Assembly: GCF_016865525.2 (NCBI RefSeq) | Contig: NZ_CP075169.1 | Location: forward strand, 5,890,337-5,954,336 | Reading direction: 5' to 3' | Length of the DNA: 64,000 bases | Source of the DNA: Sodalis ligni | GTDB lineage: Bacteria; Pseudomonadota; Gammaproteobacteria; Enterobacterales; Enterobacteriaceae | Made by a program: the position numbers and the translations under genes | Notes under the pieces: model-generated | The model's database searches: none | What the model was told of the DNA's origin: nothing | Seen by the model: only the letters and a program-made list of their open reading frames with translations | Shown here: in pieces, positions 49,220 to 59,690 of the stretch | Layout: each line of letters starts with the position of its first letter | Numbering within the stretch: the stretch's first letter is position 1

Positions 49220-50428
49220 TTATATCAAATTTTTAATTTCATCGCGTATCAGATTATATTCCCGCCACGCATAGGGATACTCTATATCATCATTCGCGCT
49301 GGCCGCTTCGTAGATATCAGGAAAACCTCCAGTGCGTGGACAATCTCCTAGGTGAAATTTTCCTACCGCCTGTATTGATGAAACCACTATGCAGCATCGC
49401 CAGATTTTTCTCCGCCAAAAATACGCCTCGCTATGCGATTGGTATAATAATTTATAATATTAAAATTATCCTTAGACGCGTTATTCAGCCTCAACAGATA
49501 TTCGGTACGAAACTCCGACAGGCCAAAAACAAAGTCGCCACGGTGGGCAACAAAGTGGTTATGAAAGTCGGTATCTTTCTCATAGTCCATGTCGATACTG
49601 CCAATGGAAGAGCTCTTAATGTTATCAATACTGTCCGAAACAAGTTTTATGATATCTTTATCACCACGCCGCCGGGCCAGCGCCAGGGCGGAGTTGCCGT
49701 TAGCATCCAATTGATTTATCAAGTGGTCCACGCCTTGTAATGCATACTTTACTTTCTCTACCGTGCCGCCAATCACCGTTTTCATTAATAACGTTCGTCC
49801 CTGCTCATCGTAGGCAGAGAGTTGGGTATGGTCGCAAACCAGTTTGAAAATTTCTAAGGATAGCTCATTATCGTTAATGACCATGGTGAAGGCGCTTTCG
49901 CCCTCATTATTTTTATGATAAACATTAGTCGCTTCCATCGATAATAGATGAGCAACCATCTTTTTATGCCCATTTTTAATCGCTACCATGAGTGGGGTAT
50001 TCCCGTTATTATCGGGCAGTTCATTATCCAGGGGTATCCTATGAAGAAATTTTTCACTGAAGAAATTTTTTTCTAATCTTTCCAGCAGTTTCATGTCGTT
50101 TTTTTTAACCGCATGCATAACGGCCGTGTTACCGTCTTCATCTCTAAAATTTAATTTTTCCGCACCGGAATATCTATTTTCGTAACTGAAAAATATTCCA
50201 ACTGCTCAACATCATTCCGTTTTATTGCTCGTAAAGAGGAGATTCTTTGAGGTGTAAAGAATTATCCTCTAACGCTATTTTTATTTTCACGGGATTTTGA
50301 TGCATAAGGAGCTTTAAACTTAACCAGAGTGGTGTTTCTGACTGAATGTAATTTTTGTGGACGATTTCCAAATTTTGTTCAATGGAAGGACTTGTCTTGT
50401 GGGGAAAAGATAAATTACTAATCGGCAT
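49220..50428 (-). pseudogene. Ankyrin-repeat protein, several frameshifts
   Basis: The start MPISNLSFPHKTSPSIEQNL follows AAAGGAGATGGC. Ankyrin units are visible: LNFRDEDGNTAVMHAVKKND, PDNNGNTPLMVAIKNGHKKM, NEGESAFTMVIND, DEQGRTLLMKTVIGG and DANGNSALALARRRGDKDII. The frame breaks near 50222, 50195, 50160, 49405 and 49350. The clearest are one-base losses, as in TATTTTTCAG, where one more T gives YFFSYEN. The restored end reads FPDIYEAASANDDIEYPYAW and LIRDEIKNLI. Ankyrin proteins in bacteria often act on host or phage proteins; no secretion signal is identifiable. Low GC compared with nrdDG suggests acquisition. Confidence 0.75.
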
Positions 50429-50717
50429 CGTGCCATCTCCTTTAAATTTAAAGTTAATTATTAGATAAATGATCTTTTTAATTGCAAAATTCATTCAAAG
50501 AATTCAACAGTACCCCGCACACGAATGTCAATAAATGCAAATTTTCTTGTCTCCGAGGGCTCATTTCAAGAAAGTTGACGCGCATCAATAACGTTGTCGG
50601 CTTTTTCGCGTTCACTGTGGCAAACCGGTGGCAGATAAGCGCCCTCCGGCCATGCTGGGTTTTGATGGGCTTTGATCTTTCGGCTGTGTACGATGCCGGC
50701 TTGTTTAAAAGGAAATA

Positions 50718-51140
50718 ATGTTGTCTTCCGCTTCGGTAACTAAATTCATGGTTAAGCTTCGCTGCCGGCGGCGGCGAATGTTTGCCTTGATTTTACTGGC
50801 CTTTTGGCTGTTACTGAACGCCCAGCTGGCGCTGGCCAGCCACCAGTGCTCTATGCCGGTTACCGCGCTGCCCGCCGCCATGGAACATACCGAGAGTATG
50901 CTCCACGATAACGACCCGCAGCAGCATGCCGCTGAACCGGGTTTGCTGTGCGATAAGCACTGCGTCCCGGATAATGCGCAAAAAGATTCTCCCCATGCGC
51001 CGTTTGCCGTCCTGCCCAGCCAGACCGATTTGCAGTTGGCGGACTGGCGCGACGAACCCTGTATCCAGGATGCCGCCTGGCTTGCTCCGCCCATAGCAGG
51101 GCCGCCGGCAGAGATTCGCTTCTGCCGGTTCCGGGAATAG
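50718..51140 (+). CDS. Putative periplasmic copper-resistance protein (DUF2946/CopL-like)
   Basis: 140 residues. A basic N-terminus (KFMVKLRCRRRRM) and helix (FALILLAFWLLLNAQLALAS) give a signal peptide or anchor. The mature part has His, Met and Cys pairs (HQCSMP, MEHTESMLHDNDPQQH, LLCDKHCVPD) suited to Cu(I)/Ag(I) binding. AAAGGAAATA precedes the ATG. It opens a run of copper-efflux genes on the same strand, 76 bp before the CusF-like gene, so a role in copper handling is likely. Family assignment rests on composition and context. Confidence 0.6.
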   Translation: MLSSASVTKFMVKLRCRRRRMFALILLAFWLLLNAQLALASHQCSMPVTALPAAMEHTESMLHDNDPQQHAAEPGLLCDKHCVPDNAQKDSPHAPFAVLPSQTDLQLADWRDEPCIQDAAWLAPPIAGPPAEIRFCRFRE

Positions 51141-51216
51141 ATCCAGACATAACGCCAATGGTTACCCTCGCTGTAATGCGCGGGTAGTGTATGACTTATG
51201 TTTAGGAATTTATCCC

Positions 51217-51582
51217 ATGCGAGCTTTACTGATTGTCGTTCTTTCCGCTTTTTCTCTCTTCAACTTACCGGCCTTTGCCGACGATATGGCGGCCATGGGC
51301 GATATGCCCGGCATGCAGCATGACCACGGCATGATGACCGCGGCCGATGCGGCCGCCTCGGACTATCACTCCCAGGGAATTATCAAGCTGTGGGATAGCC
51401 GGCATGTGGCTATAGCCCATCACGCCATTCCGGCCTTGAACTGGCCGCCGATGACCATGACCTTCGCGGTGCCCCCTGCCTTTGCCGGCCAGAAGCTGGC
51501 GGTAGGCACCCAGGTTGATTTCAGTTTCCGCCAGGATGCGCAGGGCTATCAGCTTACCGCCATCCATCCCGTTCAGCCCTAA
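51217..51582 (+). CDS. cusF: Periplasmic copper/silver-binding protein (CusF-like)
   Basis: 121 residues from MRALLIVVLSAFSLF, with a signal peptide cleaved near PAFA-DD. A Met/His-rich leader (MAAMGDMPGMQHDHGMM) precedes the OB-fold domain, which holds the CusF metal site as HHAIPALNWPPMTMTFAVPP: His, Trp (cation-pi) and two Met. CusF hands Cu(I)/Ag(I) to the CusB adaptor. The frame is open back to 51187, but the signal peptide sets the start. It lies 12 bp before the outer-membrane component gene. The adaptor downstream carries a second CusF-type domain. Confidence 0.85.
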   Translation: MRALLIVVLSAFSLFNLPAFADDMAAMGDMPGMQHDHGMMTAADAAASDYHSQGIIKLWDSRHVAIAHHAIPALNWPPMTMTFAVPPAFAGQKLAVGTQVDFSFRQDAQGYQLTAIHPVQP

Positions 51583-51594
51583 GCGAGGACAGCC

Positions 51595-52845
51595 ATGTTA
51601 CTTCCATGCTCTCAACGGGCGTGGTTGGTCCTCATGCTGCTCGCTTCCGCGACGACTTCCGCCGCGGAACTGAACCTGGATGAGGCACTGGCCCGTGCCG
51701 AACACTATTCCGCCGAACTCTCCGCCAATCGTCATGAACGGCAGGCCTTGGCGAACCAGGCGGATTCCGCCACCCAATTGCCGGATCCCAAGCTGGAATT
51801 CGGTATCGAAAACCTGCCGGTGGGGGGTAACAACGCCCATCGATTCACCCGCGAAGATATGACCATGCAGCGCATCGGCATCCAGCAGGATTACATCAGC
51901 AGCACCAAGCGCGATCGGAAAGCCGATGCTTTTCGCGCTGAAGCGGCATCCGCCACCGCCGGTTATCAAACCCTGCGGGCGCAGTTGCAGCGCGACACAG
52001 CACAGGCCTGGCTGGATATGGCCCTGGCCCGGCAGGGTTTGACGGCGGCCCGCAGCCTGCTGGCGGAAAGCGAACGGCAAATCTCGGTGCAGCGGGCGGC
52101 GGTGGCAGGGGGCCGCAGCGCCGCATCGGTGCTGGATGGACGCTTGGTAGTGGTGGATATGCAAAATGCGGTGACCGACGCGGAGCGTGATGTGGCGGTG
52201 GCGCAGGCCAAGCTGACGCGGTTGACCGGCGACAGCCAGGCCATCGCCGCCGGCCAGCTGCCGCGCTTTGAACGCCTGCCCGCCGATCCGGCGGTATTGG
52301 CGCAGGGCATCGATCAACACCCCGAAATCCTGCAGGCCCGCCGTGAATCGGAAGTCGCTCAGGCCCGTTCCGCCCAGTCGGCGGTAGCAGCTATCCCGGA
52401 TGTGGGCATTGAGGTCTACTACGGCAGGCGTGCCGATCGTCTCGACGATATGGCCGGCGTGATGTTCACCATGGATTTGCCGCTGTTCCAGTCCCAGCGC
52501 CAGGATAAAGATCACGCGGCGGATCAGGCCCGGACCTTTGAAGCCAACGATCAGCTGGCAACCACCATTCGCGACCACAACGCACAGCTGGCTATGCTGA
52601 TCGCCCAATACCAGGCCGCGCAAACCCGCTGGCAGCGGCAAAAAGATGATGTTCTGCCGTTGCAGCGGCAGCGTCTGCAGCTGACCCAGGCGCAATACCG
52701 CACCGGCAGCGCCACCCTGACCGATATGCTGGCCGCGCGGCGGGCACTGCTGCAAAGCGAACTTGAGGCAAACCGCGCCGCACGGGATCTGGCGCAAAGC
52801 TGGGCCGCCATCCGCTATCTCATTCCGCAGGAGACCCAATCATGA
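51595..52845 (+). CDS. cusC: Outer-membrane factor of copper/silver efflux (TolC family)
   Basis: 416 residues. A signal peptide ends near SATTSA-AE, followed by LNLDEALARAEHYSAELSAN and long helices. The first repeat has TQLPDPKLEFGIENLPVGG. GSATLTDMLAARRALLQSE lies in the second half. The length and PDPKLEFGIENLP motif place it with the metal-efflux TolC proteins of the CzcC/CusC group. It is not a lipoprotein: no lipobox Cys is present, unlike E. coli CusC. The stop overlaps the adaptor ATG by 4 bp (ATGA). Confidence 0.83.
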   Translation: MLLPCSQRAWLVLMLLASATTSAAELNLDEALARAEHYSAELSANRHERQALANQADSATQLPDPKLEFGIENLPVGGNNAHRFTREDMTMQRIGIQQDYISSTKRDRKADAFRAEAASATAGYQTLRAQLQRDTAQAWLDMALARQGLTAARSLLAESERQISVQRAAVAGGRSAASVLDGRLVVVDMQNAVTDAERDVAVAQAKLTRLTGDSQAIAAGQLPRFERLPADPAVLAQGIDQHPEILQARRESEVAQARSAQSAVAAIPDVGIEVYYGRRADRLDDMAGVMFTMDLPLFQSQRQDKDHAADQARTFEANDQLATTIRDHNAQLAMLIAQYQAAQTRWQRQKDDVLPLQRQRLQLTQAQYRTGSATLTDMLAARRALLQSELEANRAARDLAQSWAAIRYLIPQETQS

Positions 52846-54677
52846 GCCGTTTTAACACGGGCCGTATCGTCACGCCCTTGATAAGCCTAGCGGCGCTGAC
52901 AGCCGCCTTCGCCGCCGGCTATTTTTTGCGCCAGCCCGAGATAGTGACCCCGGCGGACGCCCAAACCGCCGCGCCGGCCACCGCTGACAGCGGCGGTCGG
53001 AAAGTCTTGTATTGGTATGATCCCATGTCGCCGGGGCAGCGATTTGACAAGCCGGGCAAGTCCCCGCTGATGGATATGCCGCTAAAGCCGCGTTACGCCG
53101 ATGAAGATGCGCAGGATGGGGGCGTGACGGTCAGCGCCCGCCAGCAGCAAAATCTGGGGGTGCGGCAGGCGTTCGTGGAACAACGGGTGATGCAGTCCCG
53201 CCTGGACGCATTCGGTACGGTAAGCATTGACGACCGCGGCATACAGATCATTCCCGCCCGGGCCAACGGGCTGGTGGAAAAGTTGTATGTCAGGGCCGAA
53301 CAGCAGCAGGTGGCCAAGAATCAACCGCTGGCACGACTTTGGATCCCGGAATGGAGCGCCGCTCAGCAGGAATATCTGGCGGTGCGCCATTTGGGCGACC
53401 CGGCGCTGACCGCCGCGGCGCGGCAACGACTGCAGTTGCTGTTTATGCCAGATGACCTGATCCGGGCCATCGAAAAAACCGGGCAGCCGCAGACCCGCAT
53501 TGAAATCCGGTCGCCGGAAAGAGGTTTTATCAGCAAGCTGGATGTGCGCGAAGGCAGTCAGGTCTCCGCTTCCCAGGCCATGTTTGAACTGGCTTCGCTG
53601 GATCCGGTGTGGGTAGTGGCGGATTACCCCGAATCCCAGGCCGGCGCAGTGACGCCGGGCAGCGACATCATCGCCACCACGGCGCGCTGGCCCGGCGAAT
53701 CCTTCCATGGCCGCATCAGCGAGGTGCTGCCGGTGGTGAATGACGCCACCCGGACCTATCGGGCCCGTATCGCGCTGGATAACCGGGATAATCAATTGCA
53801 GCCCGGCATGTATATGAACGTGCGGTTGGCCCGGGCGGCACAAGGAGAAACCGTCTTGGCCATTCCCCAGGACGCGTTGATTCAGACCGGCAGCCGCAAT
53901 ACCGTCCTGCTGGCGGAAGGGGACGGGCATTTCAAACCGGTGGAAATCACCGCCGGACGTGAATTCGGCGATTGGGTGGAAATACGCCAAGGGCTCCGGG
54001 CCGGCGATCGGGTGGTGACCTCCGGTCAGTTCCTGATTGATTCCGAAGCCAGCCTGCGTAGTGCCCTGCCGCAAATGACCGGTAACCCGCCGGCGGCGGC
54101 CGATGCCGCCCCGCAGGCCGCCGCAGACGCCTCGGCAACGGGTGCGGCGTCCGCCAAAATGCCGACACAGACCTCCGCCGCCAGCATGGCGGATATGCCG
54201 GGGATGTCTTCCGGCCCGGCTCCGGTTCCCGCTAAAACACCGGCTCAATCTAATGCCCCGGGCATGGCGGATATGCCGGGGATGTCTTCCGGCCCGGCTC
54301 CGGTTCCCGCTAAAACACCGGCTCAATCTAATGCCCCGGGCATGGCGGATATGCCGGGTATGGCGCCCATGCCCGATAGGCCGGCGATGTCCTCCGGCGC
54401 GGCGCCGGCATCCGTCCAGACAGCGGAGCCCGCCGCCGCCAAGCCCCGAGAGTATGCCACGGAAGGAGTGATTGACGCCGTCAGCAATGGGCAGGTCACG
54501 CTGTCCCATCATGCGGTGCCTGAACTGCACTGGTCGCCGATGACCATGGACTTCACCCTGCCCGACGGGAAACTGCCCCAGGGACTGGCGGTGGGCAGCC
54601 GGGTGTTGTTCCATTTTACCCTGGATGATAATGGCGCCCGTATCACGCAAATGATACCGGTAAGGAGCGTCCGATGA
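52842..54677 (+). CDS. cusB: Copper/silver RND efflux adaptor (CusB/SilB) fused to a C-terminal CusF domain
   Basis: 611 residues, about 200 more than E. coli CusB. An N-terminal membrane anchor ([20 protein letters not shown]) is followed by the heavy-metal-binding segment [20 protein letters not shown] with MDMPLKPRY. The adaptor core contains the [20 protein letters not shown] and VDV-type barrel strands to about residue 405. A Met/Pro-rich linker with repeated MADMPGMSS units runs from about 430 to 525. It ends in a CusF fold ([20 protein letters not shown]) carrying His, Trp and Met ligands. SilB of Cupriavidus metallidurans has the same C-terminal addition. The stop overlaps the cusA ATG by 4 bp. 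Confidence 0.9.
   Translation: MSRFNTGRIVTPLISLAALTAAFAAGYFLRQPEIVTPADAQTAAPATADSGGRKVLYWYDPMSPGQRFDKPGKSPLMDMPLKPRYADEDAQDGGVTVSARQQQNLGVRQAFVEQRVMQSRLDAFGTVSIDDRGIQIIPARANGLVEKLYVRAEQQQVAKNQPLARLWIPEWSAAQQEYLAVRHLGDPALTAAARQRLQLLFMPDDLIRAIEKTGQPQTRIEIRSPERGFISKLDVREGSQVSASQAMFELASLDPVWVVADYPESQAGAVTPGSDIIATTARWPGESFHGRISEVLPVVNDATRTYRARIALDNRDNQLQPGMYMNVRLARAAQGETVLAIPQDALIQTGSRNTVLLAEGDGHFKPVEITAGREFGDWVEIRQGLRAGDRVVTSGQFLIDSEASLRSALPQMTGNPPAAADAAPQAAADASATGAASAKMPTQTSAASMADMPGMSSGPAPVPAKTPAQSNAPGMADMPGMSSGPAPVPAKTPAQSNAPGMADMPGMAPMPDRPAMSSGAAPASVQTAEPAAAKPREYATEGVIDAVSNGQVTLSHHAVPELHWSPMTMDFTLPDGKLPQGLAVGSRVLFHFTLDDNGARITQMIPVRSVR
54186..54341 (+). repeat. Two identical 78-bp tandem repeats in the cusB linker
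   Basis: The 26-codon unit [20 protein letters not shown]+QSNAPG occurs at 54186-54263 and 54264-54341 with identical bases. A third unit starts at 54342 and diverges after MADMPGM. Identity at all codon positions means a recent duplication or gene conversion. Confidence 0.95.
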
Positions 54678-57600
54678 TCGCGTTTATCATCCGCTGGTCG
54701 CTGCGCAACCGGCTATTGGTGTTGGTGGGGGCGGCGCTGCTCACCGCCTGGGGAATATGGGCCTTGCAGCGCATGCCGGTGGATGCGCTGCCGGACCTTT
54801 CCGACGTACAGGTCATTATCCGCGTAAGCTATCCCGGTAAAGCGCCCCAGGTGGTGGAGGACCAGGTTACCTATCCGTTAACCACCACCATGCTGTCGGT
54901 GCCGGGCGCCACCACGGTGCGCGGCTTCTCGATGTTCGGCGACTCCTATGTCTACATCCTGTTTGAAGACGGCACCGATCCCTACTGGGCGCGATCGCGG
55001 GTGCTGGAATACCTGAGCCAGGTACAATCCACTCTGCCGCCGGACGCCCGGGCCAGCCTGGGACCCGATGCCACCGGCGTCGGCTGGGTCTATGAGTATG
55101 CCCTGGAGGACAAAACCGGACGCCATAGCCTGGCGGATTTACGCGCCCTGCAGGATTGGACGCTGAAGTTCGAGTTGAAAACGGTGCCGAACGTGTCGGA
55201 AGTGGCCAGCGTCGGCGGTATGGTGCGGCAATACCAAATCATCCTGAAGCCGGATCGGCTGCGGGCCCTGAACGTCTCCCACCAGCAGGTTATCGATGCG
55301 GTCAAACAGGCCAACCAGGAGGGCGGCGGTTCGGTGCTGGAGATGAATGAAGCGGAATATATGGTGCGCGCCGCCGGTTACCTGAAAACCACGGCGGATT
55401 TTGACAATATTGTCATTACCACTCGCGGCGGCGTACCGATATTGCTGTCCGATGTCGCCAGCCTGCGTCTCGGGCCGGAAATGCGGCGCGGCGTGGCGGA
55501 GCTCAACGGCGAAGGGGAAGTGGCCGGCGGCATTGTGGTGATGCGGTACGGCAAAAACGCGCTGGATACCATTAACGGCGTGAAAAAGAAACTGGATGAA
55601 ATCCGCCGCAGTCTGCCGCCGGGCGTACAGATTGTCCCGGTTTACGACCGCTCCAACCTGATAAAGCAAGCTATCGAGACCCTTTCCCATAAACTGTTGG
55701 AAGAGTTTATCGTGGTCACCCTGGTGTGCAGCCTGTTCCTGTTTCATTTCCGCTCGGCGCTGGTGGCGATCATCACCCTGCCGCTGGGGATCCTCGGCGC
55801 CTTTATCGTCATGCATTATCAGGGGGTCAACGCCAATATCATGTCGTTGGGGGGCATCGCCATCGCCATCGGCGCGATGGTGGATGCGGCCATCGTCATG
55901 ATAGAGAACATGCACAAGGTGCTGGAAAAGTGGCGGCACGATCACCCCGGCCAAACGCCTGTGGGGGAGGACTACTGGCAGATTTCCGCCCAGGCTTCCA
56001 CCGAGGTGGGCCCGGCGCTGTTTTGCAGCCTGCTTATCATTACCCTGTCGTTTATTCCGGTCTTCTCGCTGGAGGCGCAGGAAGGCAAGATGTTCGGCCC
56101 GCTGGCGTTTACCAAGACCTATGCCATGGCCATCTCCGCCGGTCTGGGCATCACCTTGGTACCGGTGCTGATGGGCTACTTTATTCGCGGGCGTATTCCC
56201 GATGAAAACGCCAATCCCATTAACCGGGGGCTTATCGGTTTATATCGGCCGTTATTGGAAAAGGTCCTGCACTGGCCGAAAACCACCTTGTCCCTGTCTC
56301 TGGCATTGCTGCTCATTACCCTTTTTCCGTTAAGCCGGCTGGGCACCGAATTCATGCCGGCGCTGGACGAGGGGGATTTGCTCTATATGCCCTCCACCCT
56401 GCCGGGCATCTCCGCCAACGAGGCCGCCCGGCTGCTGCAGCAAACCGACCGGCTGATTAAAACCGTGCCGGAGGTGGCGACGGTGTTCGGCAAAGCGGGA
56501 CGCGCCGAAACCGCCACCGATCCGGCGACCTTGACCATGTTCGAAACCGCCATTCATTTTAAACCCCGGGATCAATGGCGGCCGGGCATGACCACCGATA
56601 AGTTGATACAGGAGCTGGATCGGACGGTATCGCTGCCCGGCGTGGCCAATGTTTGGGTGCCTCCTATCCGCAACCGGCTGGACATGCTGGCCACCGGCAT
56701 CAAAAGCCCGGTGGGCATCAAGGTCAACGGCAACAATATCAACGATATCGAAGCGGTGGCCCAGCAGATCGAACGGGTGGTGAAAACCGTGCCCGGCGTG
56801 ACTTCCGCCCTGGCGGAACGGCTTAACGGCGGCCGCTATATCGATATCAATATCGACCGGGTGCGCGCCGCCCGCTACGGCGTATCGGTGAGCGAGCTGC
56901 AATCCATCGTGGCGGCGGTTATCGGCGGCGATAATATCGGCGAAACCATCGAGGGCCGCGAGCGTTTTCCCATCAACGTGCGCTATCCCCGCGAACTACG
57001 GGATTCGGTGCAAAAGCTGAAGGATTTGCCGGTGGTCACCGCCGGCGGCGCGCAGGTGGCCTTGTCCGATCTGGCGGATATCAAGGTCACCGAAGGCCCG
57101 CCGATGCTGAAAAGCGAAAATGCCCGTTTGTCGGACTGGATCTACGTGGACTTACGCGGCCGCGATTTGAAATCCGCCGTGGATGCCATGCAGCAGGTGG
57201 TGGCGCAGCAGGTCAAGCTGCCGGACGGCGTGTCGCTGAGCTGGTCTGGACAATTTGAGTATCTGGAGCGAGCGAGCGCCAAATTGAAAATCGTGCTGCC
57301 GTTTACCCTGGCGATCATTTTCGTGCTGCTGTATGTCACCTTCAGCCGGGTACGGGATGCGTTGCTTATCATGGGCACGCTGCCGTTTGCGCTGATAGGC
57401 GGGGTTTGGCTGCTCTATCTGCTGCACTACAATCTTTCGGTGGCCGCCGCGGTGGGCTTTATCGCCCTGTCGGGGGTAGCGGCGGAGTTCGGGGTGATCA
57501 TGGTGCTTTACCTTAATCACGCGATGGAAAACCACCGGGTCAACGGCGAGCCGCTGTCGGAGCCACAGCTGCTGGCGGCGATCCGCGAGGGCGCGGTACT

Positions 57601-57793
57601 GCGGGTCAGGCCGAAGGTGATGACGGTAGCCACCATCATGGCCGGGCTGCTGCCCATCATGTGGGGCGGCGGAGTCGGATCGGAGGTGATGCAGCGCATC
57701 GCCGCGCCGATGATCGGCGGCATGGTGAGCGCGCCGCTGCTGTCGATGCTGGTGATTCCGGCGCTTTACCGTATCCTGCACCGTAAAGGCTAA
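54674..57793 (+). CDS. cusA: Copper/silver RND efflux pump (CusA/SilA)
   Basis: 1039 residues, the length of heavy-metal RND pumps. It exports Cu(I)/Ag(I) through CusC, driven by protons. N-terminal [20 protein letters not shown] and [20 protein letters not shown] are signature HME-RND sequences. TM4 has [15 protein letters not shown], which carries the acidic proton-relay residue. [20 protein letters not shown] marks the porter domain, with further Met residues ([29 protein letters not shown]) likely forming the metal relay. The frame is intact. The operon 50718-57793 ends at a hairpin shared with convergent gltP. No cusRS genes are in the window. Confidence 0.94.
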   Translation: MIAFIIRWSLRNRLLVLVGAALLTAWGIWALQRMPVDALPDLSDVQVIIRVSYPGKAPQVVEDQVTYPLTTTMLSVPGATTVRGFSMFGDSYVYILFEDGTDPYWARSRVLEYLSQVQSTLPPDARASLGPDATGVGWVYEYALEDKTGRHSLADLRALQDWTLKFELKTVPNVSEVASVGGMVRQYQIILKPDRLRALNVSHQQVIDAVKQANQEGGGSVLEMNEAEYMVRAAGYLKTTADFDNIVITTRGGVPILLSDVASLRLGPEMRRGVAELNGEGEVAGGIVVMRYGKNALDTINGVKKKLDEIRRSLPPGVQIVPVYDRSNLIKQAIETLSHKLLEEFIVVTLVCSLFLFHFRSALVAIITLPLGILGAFIVMHYQGVNANIMSLGGIAIAIGAMVDAAIVMIENMHKVLEKWRHDHPGQTPVGEDYWQISAQASTEVGPALFCSLLIITLSFIPVFSLEAQEGKMFGPLAFTKTYAMAISAGLGITLVPVLMGYFIRGRIPDENANPINRGLIGLYRPLLEKVLHWPKTTLSLSLALLLITLFPLSRLGTEFMPALDEGDLLYMPSTLPGISANEAARLLQQTDRLIKTVPEVATVFGKAGRAETATDPATLTMFETAIHFKPRDQWRPGMTTDKLIQELDRTVSLPGVANVWVPPIRNRLDMLATGIKSPVGIKVNGNNINDIEAVAQQIERVVKTVPGVTSALAERLNGGRYIDINIDRVRAARYGVSVSELQSIVAAVIGGDNIGETIEGRERFPINVRYPRELRDSVQKLKDLPVVTAGGAQVALSDLADIKVTEGPPMLKSENARLSDWIYVDLRGRDLKSAVDAMQQVVAQQVKLPDGVSLSWSGQFEYLERASAKLKIVLPFTLAIIFVLLYVTFSRVRDALLIMGTLPFALIGGVWLLYLLHYNLSVAAAVGFIALSGVAAEFGVIMVLYLNHAMENHRVNGEPLSEPQLLAAIREGAVLRVRPKVMTVATIMAGLLPIMWGGGVGSEVMQRIAAPMIGGMVSAPLLSMLVIPALYRILHRKG

Positions 57794-57799
57794 TGGAAT

Positions 57800-57824
57800 C
57801 TCGCGGCACTGGTGGTGCCGCGAG
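57800..57824. terminator. Bidirectional terminator between cusA and gltP
   Basis: CTCGCGGCAC and GTGCCGCGAG pair perfectly around TGGTG, followed by TTTGTT. It lies 7 bp after cusA and just past the gltP stop on the other strand. Confidence 0.75.
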
Positions 57825-57828
57825 TTTG

Positions 57829-59145
57829 TTACGATAGAGATGAATGCGGCGCTTTGACCGTCAGCATCTCTTTTTCATAGGCACGGGCCTTCTCATCGTC
57901 GAATTGATTCTCCCATTTGGCGACGGCCACTACCGCCAATGCATTACCCACCACATTGAGCGCCGTGCGCGCCATATCGAGAATACGATCGACTCCGGCG
58001 ATAAACGCCAGACCCTGCAACGGAATTCCCACGCTGCCAAGGGTTGCCAGCAGCACCACAAAGGATACTCCCGGCACTCCGGCAATCCCCTTCGAGGTGA
58101 CCATCAATGTCAGCACCAAAACGATTTCCTGTCCGAGGGACAAATCGATACCGTAAAGCTGGGCGATAAATATCGCCGCAATGCTTTGATAAAGCGTGGA
58201 GCCGTCCAGGTTGAAAGAGTAGCCGGTGGGGACCACGAAGCTGGTTATCGCCCGCGGCGCGCCATAGGCTTCCATTTTTTCGATAATGCGCGGCAACACG
58301 CTTTCCGAACTGGCGGTAGAATAGGCCAGGATCAATTCTTCTTTCAAAATACGGATCAGCGTCCAAATACGCAGGCCACATAGCCTCGCCACCAGGCCCA
58401 GGACAACCAGGGCGAAAAAAATAATCGCGGCGTAAACCAGCAGCACCAGCTTGGCCAGGGGAAGCAGCGAGGCAAAACCGAAATTGGCCACAGTCACCGC
58501 AATCAGGGCAAAAACCCCCACCGGGGCATAACGCATAATCATATGCGTCACGTTGAACATGGTCTCGGCCACCGCTTTAAACACATTCAGCAACGGCGTT
58601 TTGGTTTCAACGGGCAATGCCGCCAATCCCAAACCGAACAGCACGGAAAAGAAAATGATCGGCAGCATGTCGCCGCGGACCATGGAGGCGAAGATATTCT
58701 GCGGAATCAACGACAGGAGCGTGCCCGCCAGACTATGGCCGCCGCTTTGCACCTGCTCGGAGGTTCTTTCATATTGCGAGATATCCACCACCGCCAGAGA
58801 GGACATATCGATGCCCTGTCCCGGCTGAAAAACGTTGGCGAGAGTGATGCCCAGGATAATAGCGAGAGTGGTGACCAGTTCAAAATAAAGCAGGGTCTTC
58901 AAGCCGAGCTTGCCCAGCTTTTTCGCATCCCCTACCCCGGCAATACCCACTATCAAAGTGGAAATCACTATCGGCACCACAATCATCTTGATCAGGTGAA
59001 TAAATATATCGCCGGCCGGCGTCAGGATATTGCCCATCAGCCAATCCCGCGGTTCCCCCTGGTTGTGTAATATCGCCCCGGCGCCGATGCCCAATACCAG
59101 CGCCAACAGAATTTGCCAGGCGAGACTAAAATTTAACCTTTTCAT
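57829..59145 (-). CDS. gltP: Glutamate/aspartate:proton symporter
   Basis: 438 residues, aligning with E. coli GltP (437). A DAACS-family inner-membrane carrier with eight helices and two re-entrant loops. LAWQILLALVLGIGAGAILH, HLIKMIVVPIVISTLIVGIA, YSTASSESVLPRIIEKMEAY (HP1 serine-rich loop) and SFNLDGSTLYQSIAAIFIAQ are diagnostic. The frame is open to 59262, but MKRLNFSLAWQ matches the E. coli start, with GGGGA about 10 nt upstream. gltP is beside acs-actP as in E. coli, transcribed away from acs. Confidence 0.95.
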   Translation of the reverse strand: MKRLNFSLAWQILLALVLGIGAGAILHNQGEPRDWLMGNILTPAGDIFIHLIKMIVVPIVISTLIVGIAGVGDAKKLGKLGLKTLLYFELVTTLAIILGITLANVFQPGQGIDMSSLAVVDISQYERTSEQVQSGGHSLAGTLLSLIPQNIFASMVRGDMLPIIFFSVLFGLGLAALPVETKTPLLNVFKAVAETMFNVTHMIMRYAPVGVFALIAVTVANFGFASLLPLAKLVLLVYAAIIFFALVVLGLVARLCGLRIWTLIRILKEELILAYSTASSESVLPRIIEKMEAYGAPRAITSFVVPTGYSFNLDGSTLYQSIAAIFIAQLYGIDLSLGQEIVLVLTLMVTSKGIAGVPGVSFVVLLATLGSVGIPLQGLAFIAGVDRILDMARTALNVVGNALAVVAVAKWENQFDDEKARAYEKEMLTVKAPHSSLS

Positions 59146-59690
59146 AACAATATTTTCCCCTACGACCATCCCGCCACGGCCGAGAGCGTGACACGCACTG
59201 CTTTTTATTCGCTTCATTACGCTATCCGGCTGCATCCGGCGGGGTCGATTTTCAACGCACAAAAGATAAGGACGCTATTCTGTAACACCTTAAAAAGCAC
59301 CAATGCAAGCAATGATTTATACTCACTTCGTAATCATTTATCACTGACAGGGTTGAATAGACGATTTATATAACTTAACTATATGTAATTTAATAAGTTA
59401 AAAATATGCATAAAGTAATTTTTATCACTTCCTTCAAGGTTTTTTCTCCGCGGTATATTTTTCTTTACCGCTAAAAGCGCGGCCATTTATATCGCCCCGC
59501 GCACGGGTATAAGTATGATGAATACCCTGGCAAAAGGACGATGCTCACTCTGAGGAAAAGCGGAAGAATGCCGCTTTAGCAAAACCTCACCAAAGATGCG
59601 TGATCTACTGCGCAAAAAGGAAACAAAGCCGTCGGGATAGGTTTAATTAACTTAAGTTTGACATACTATTAACATTTAAAGGAGGAAATC
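59146..59690. promoter_or_regulatory. Divergent control region of gltP and acs
   Basis: About 545 bp, AT-rich near gltP. TTTGACATACTATTAACATT lies just before acs, but its -35-like TTGACA is too close to the start to serve it. The acs ribosome site AAAGGAGGAAATC is very strong. In E. coli this region binds CRP, FIS and IHF; I do not see a clear CRP palindrome. No small gene is called. Confidence 0.45.
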
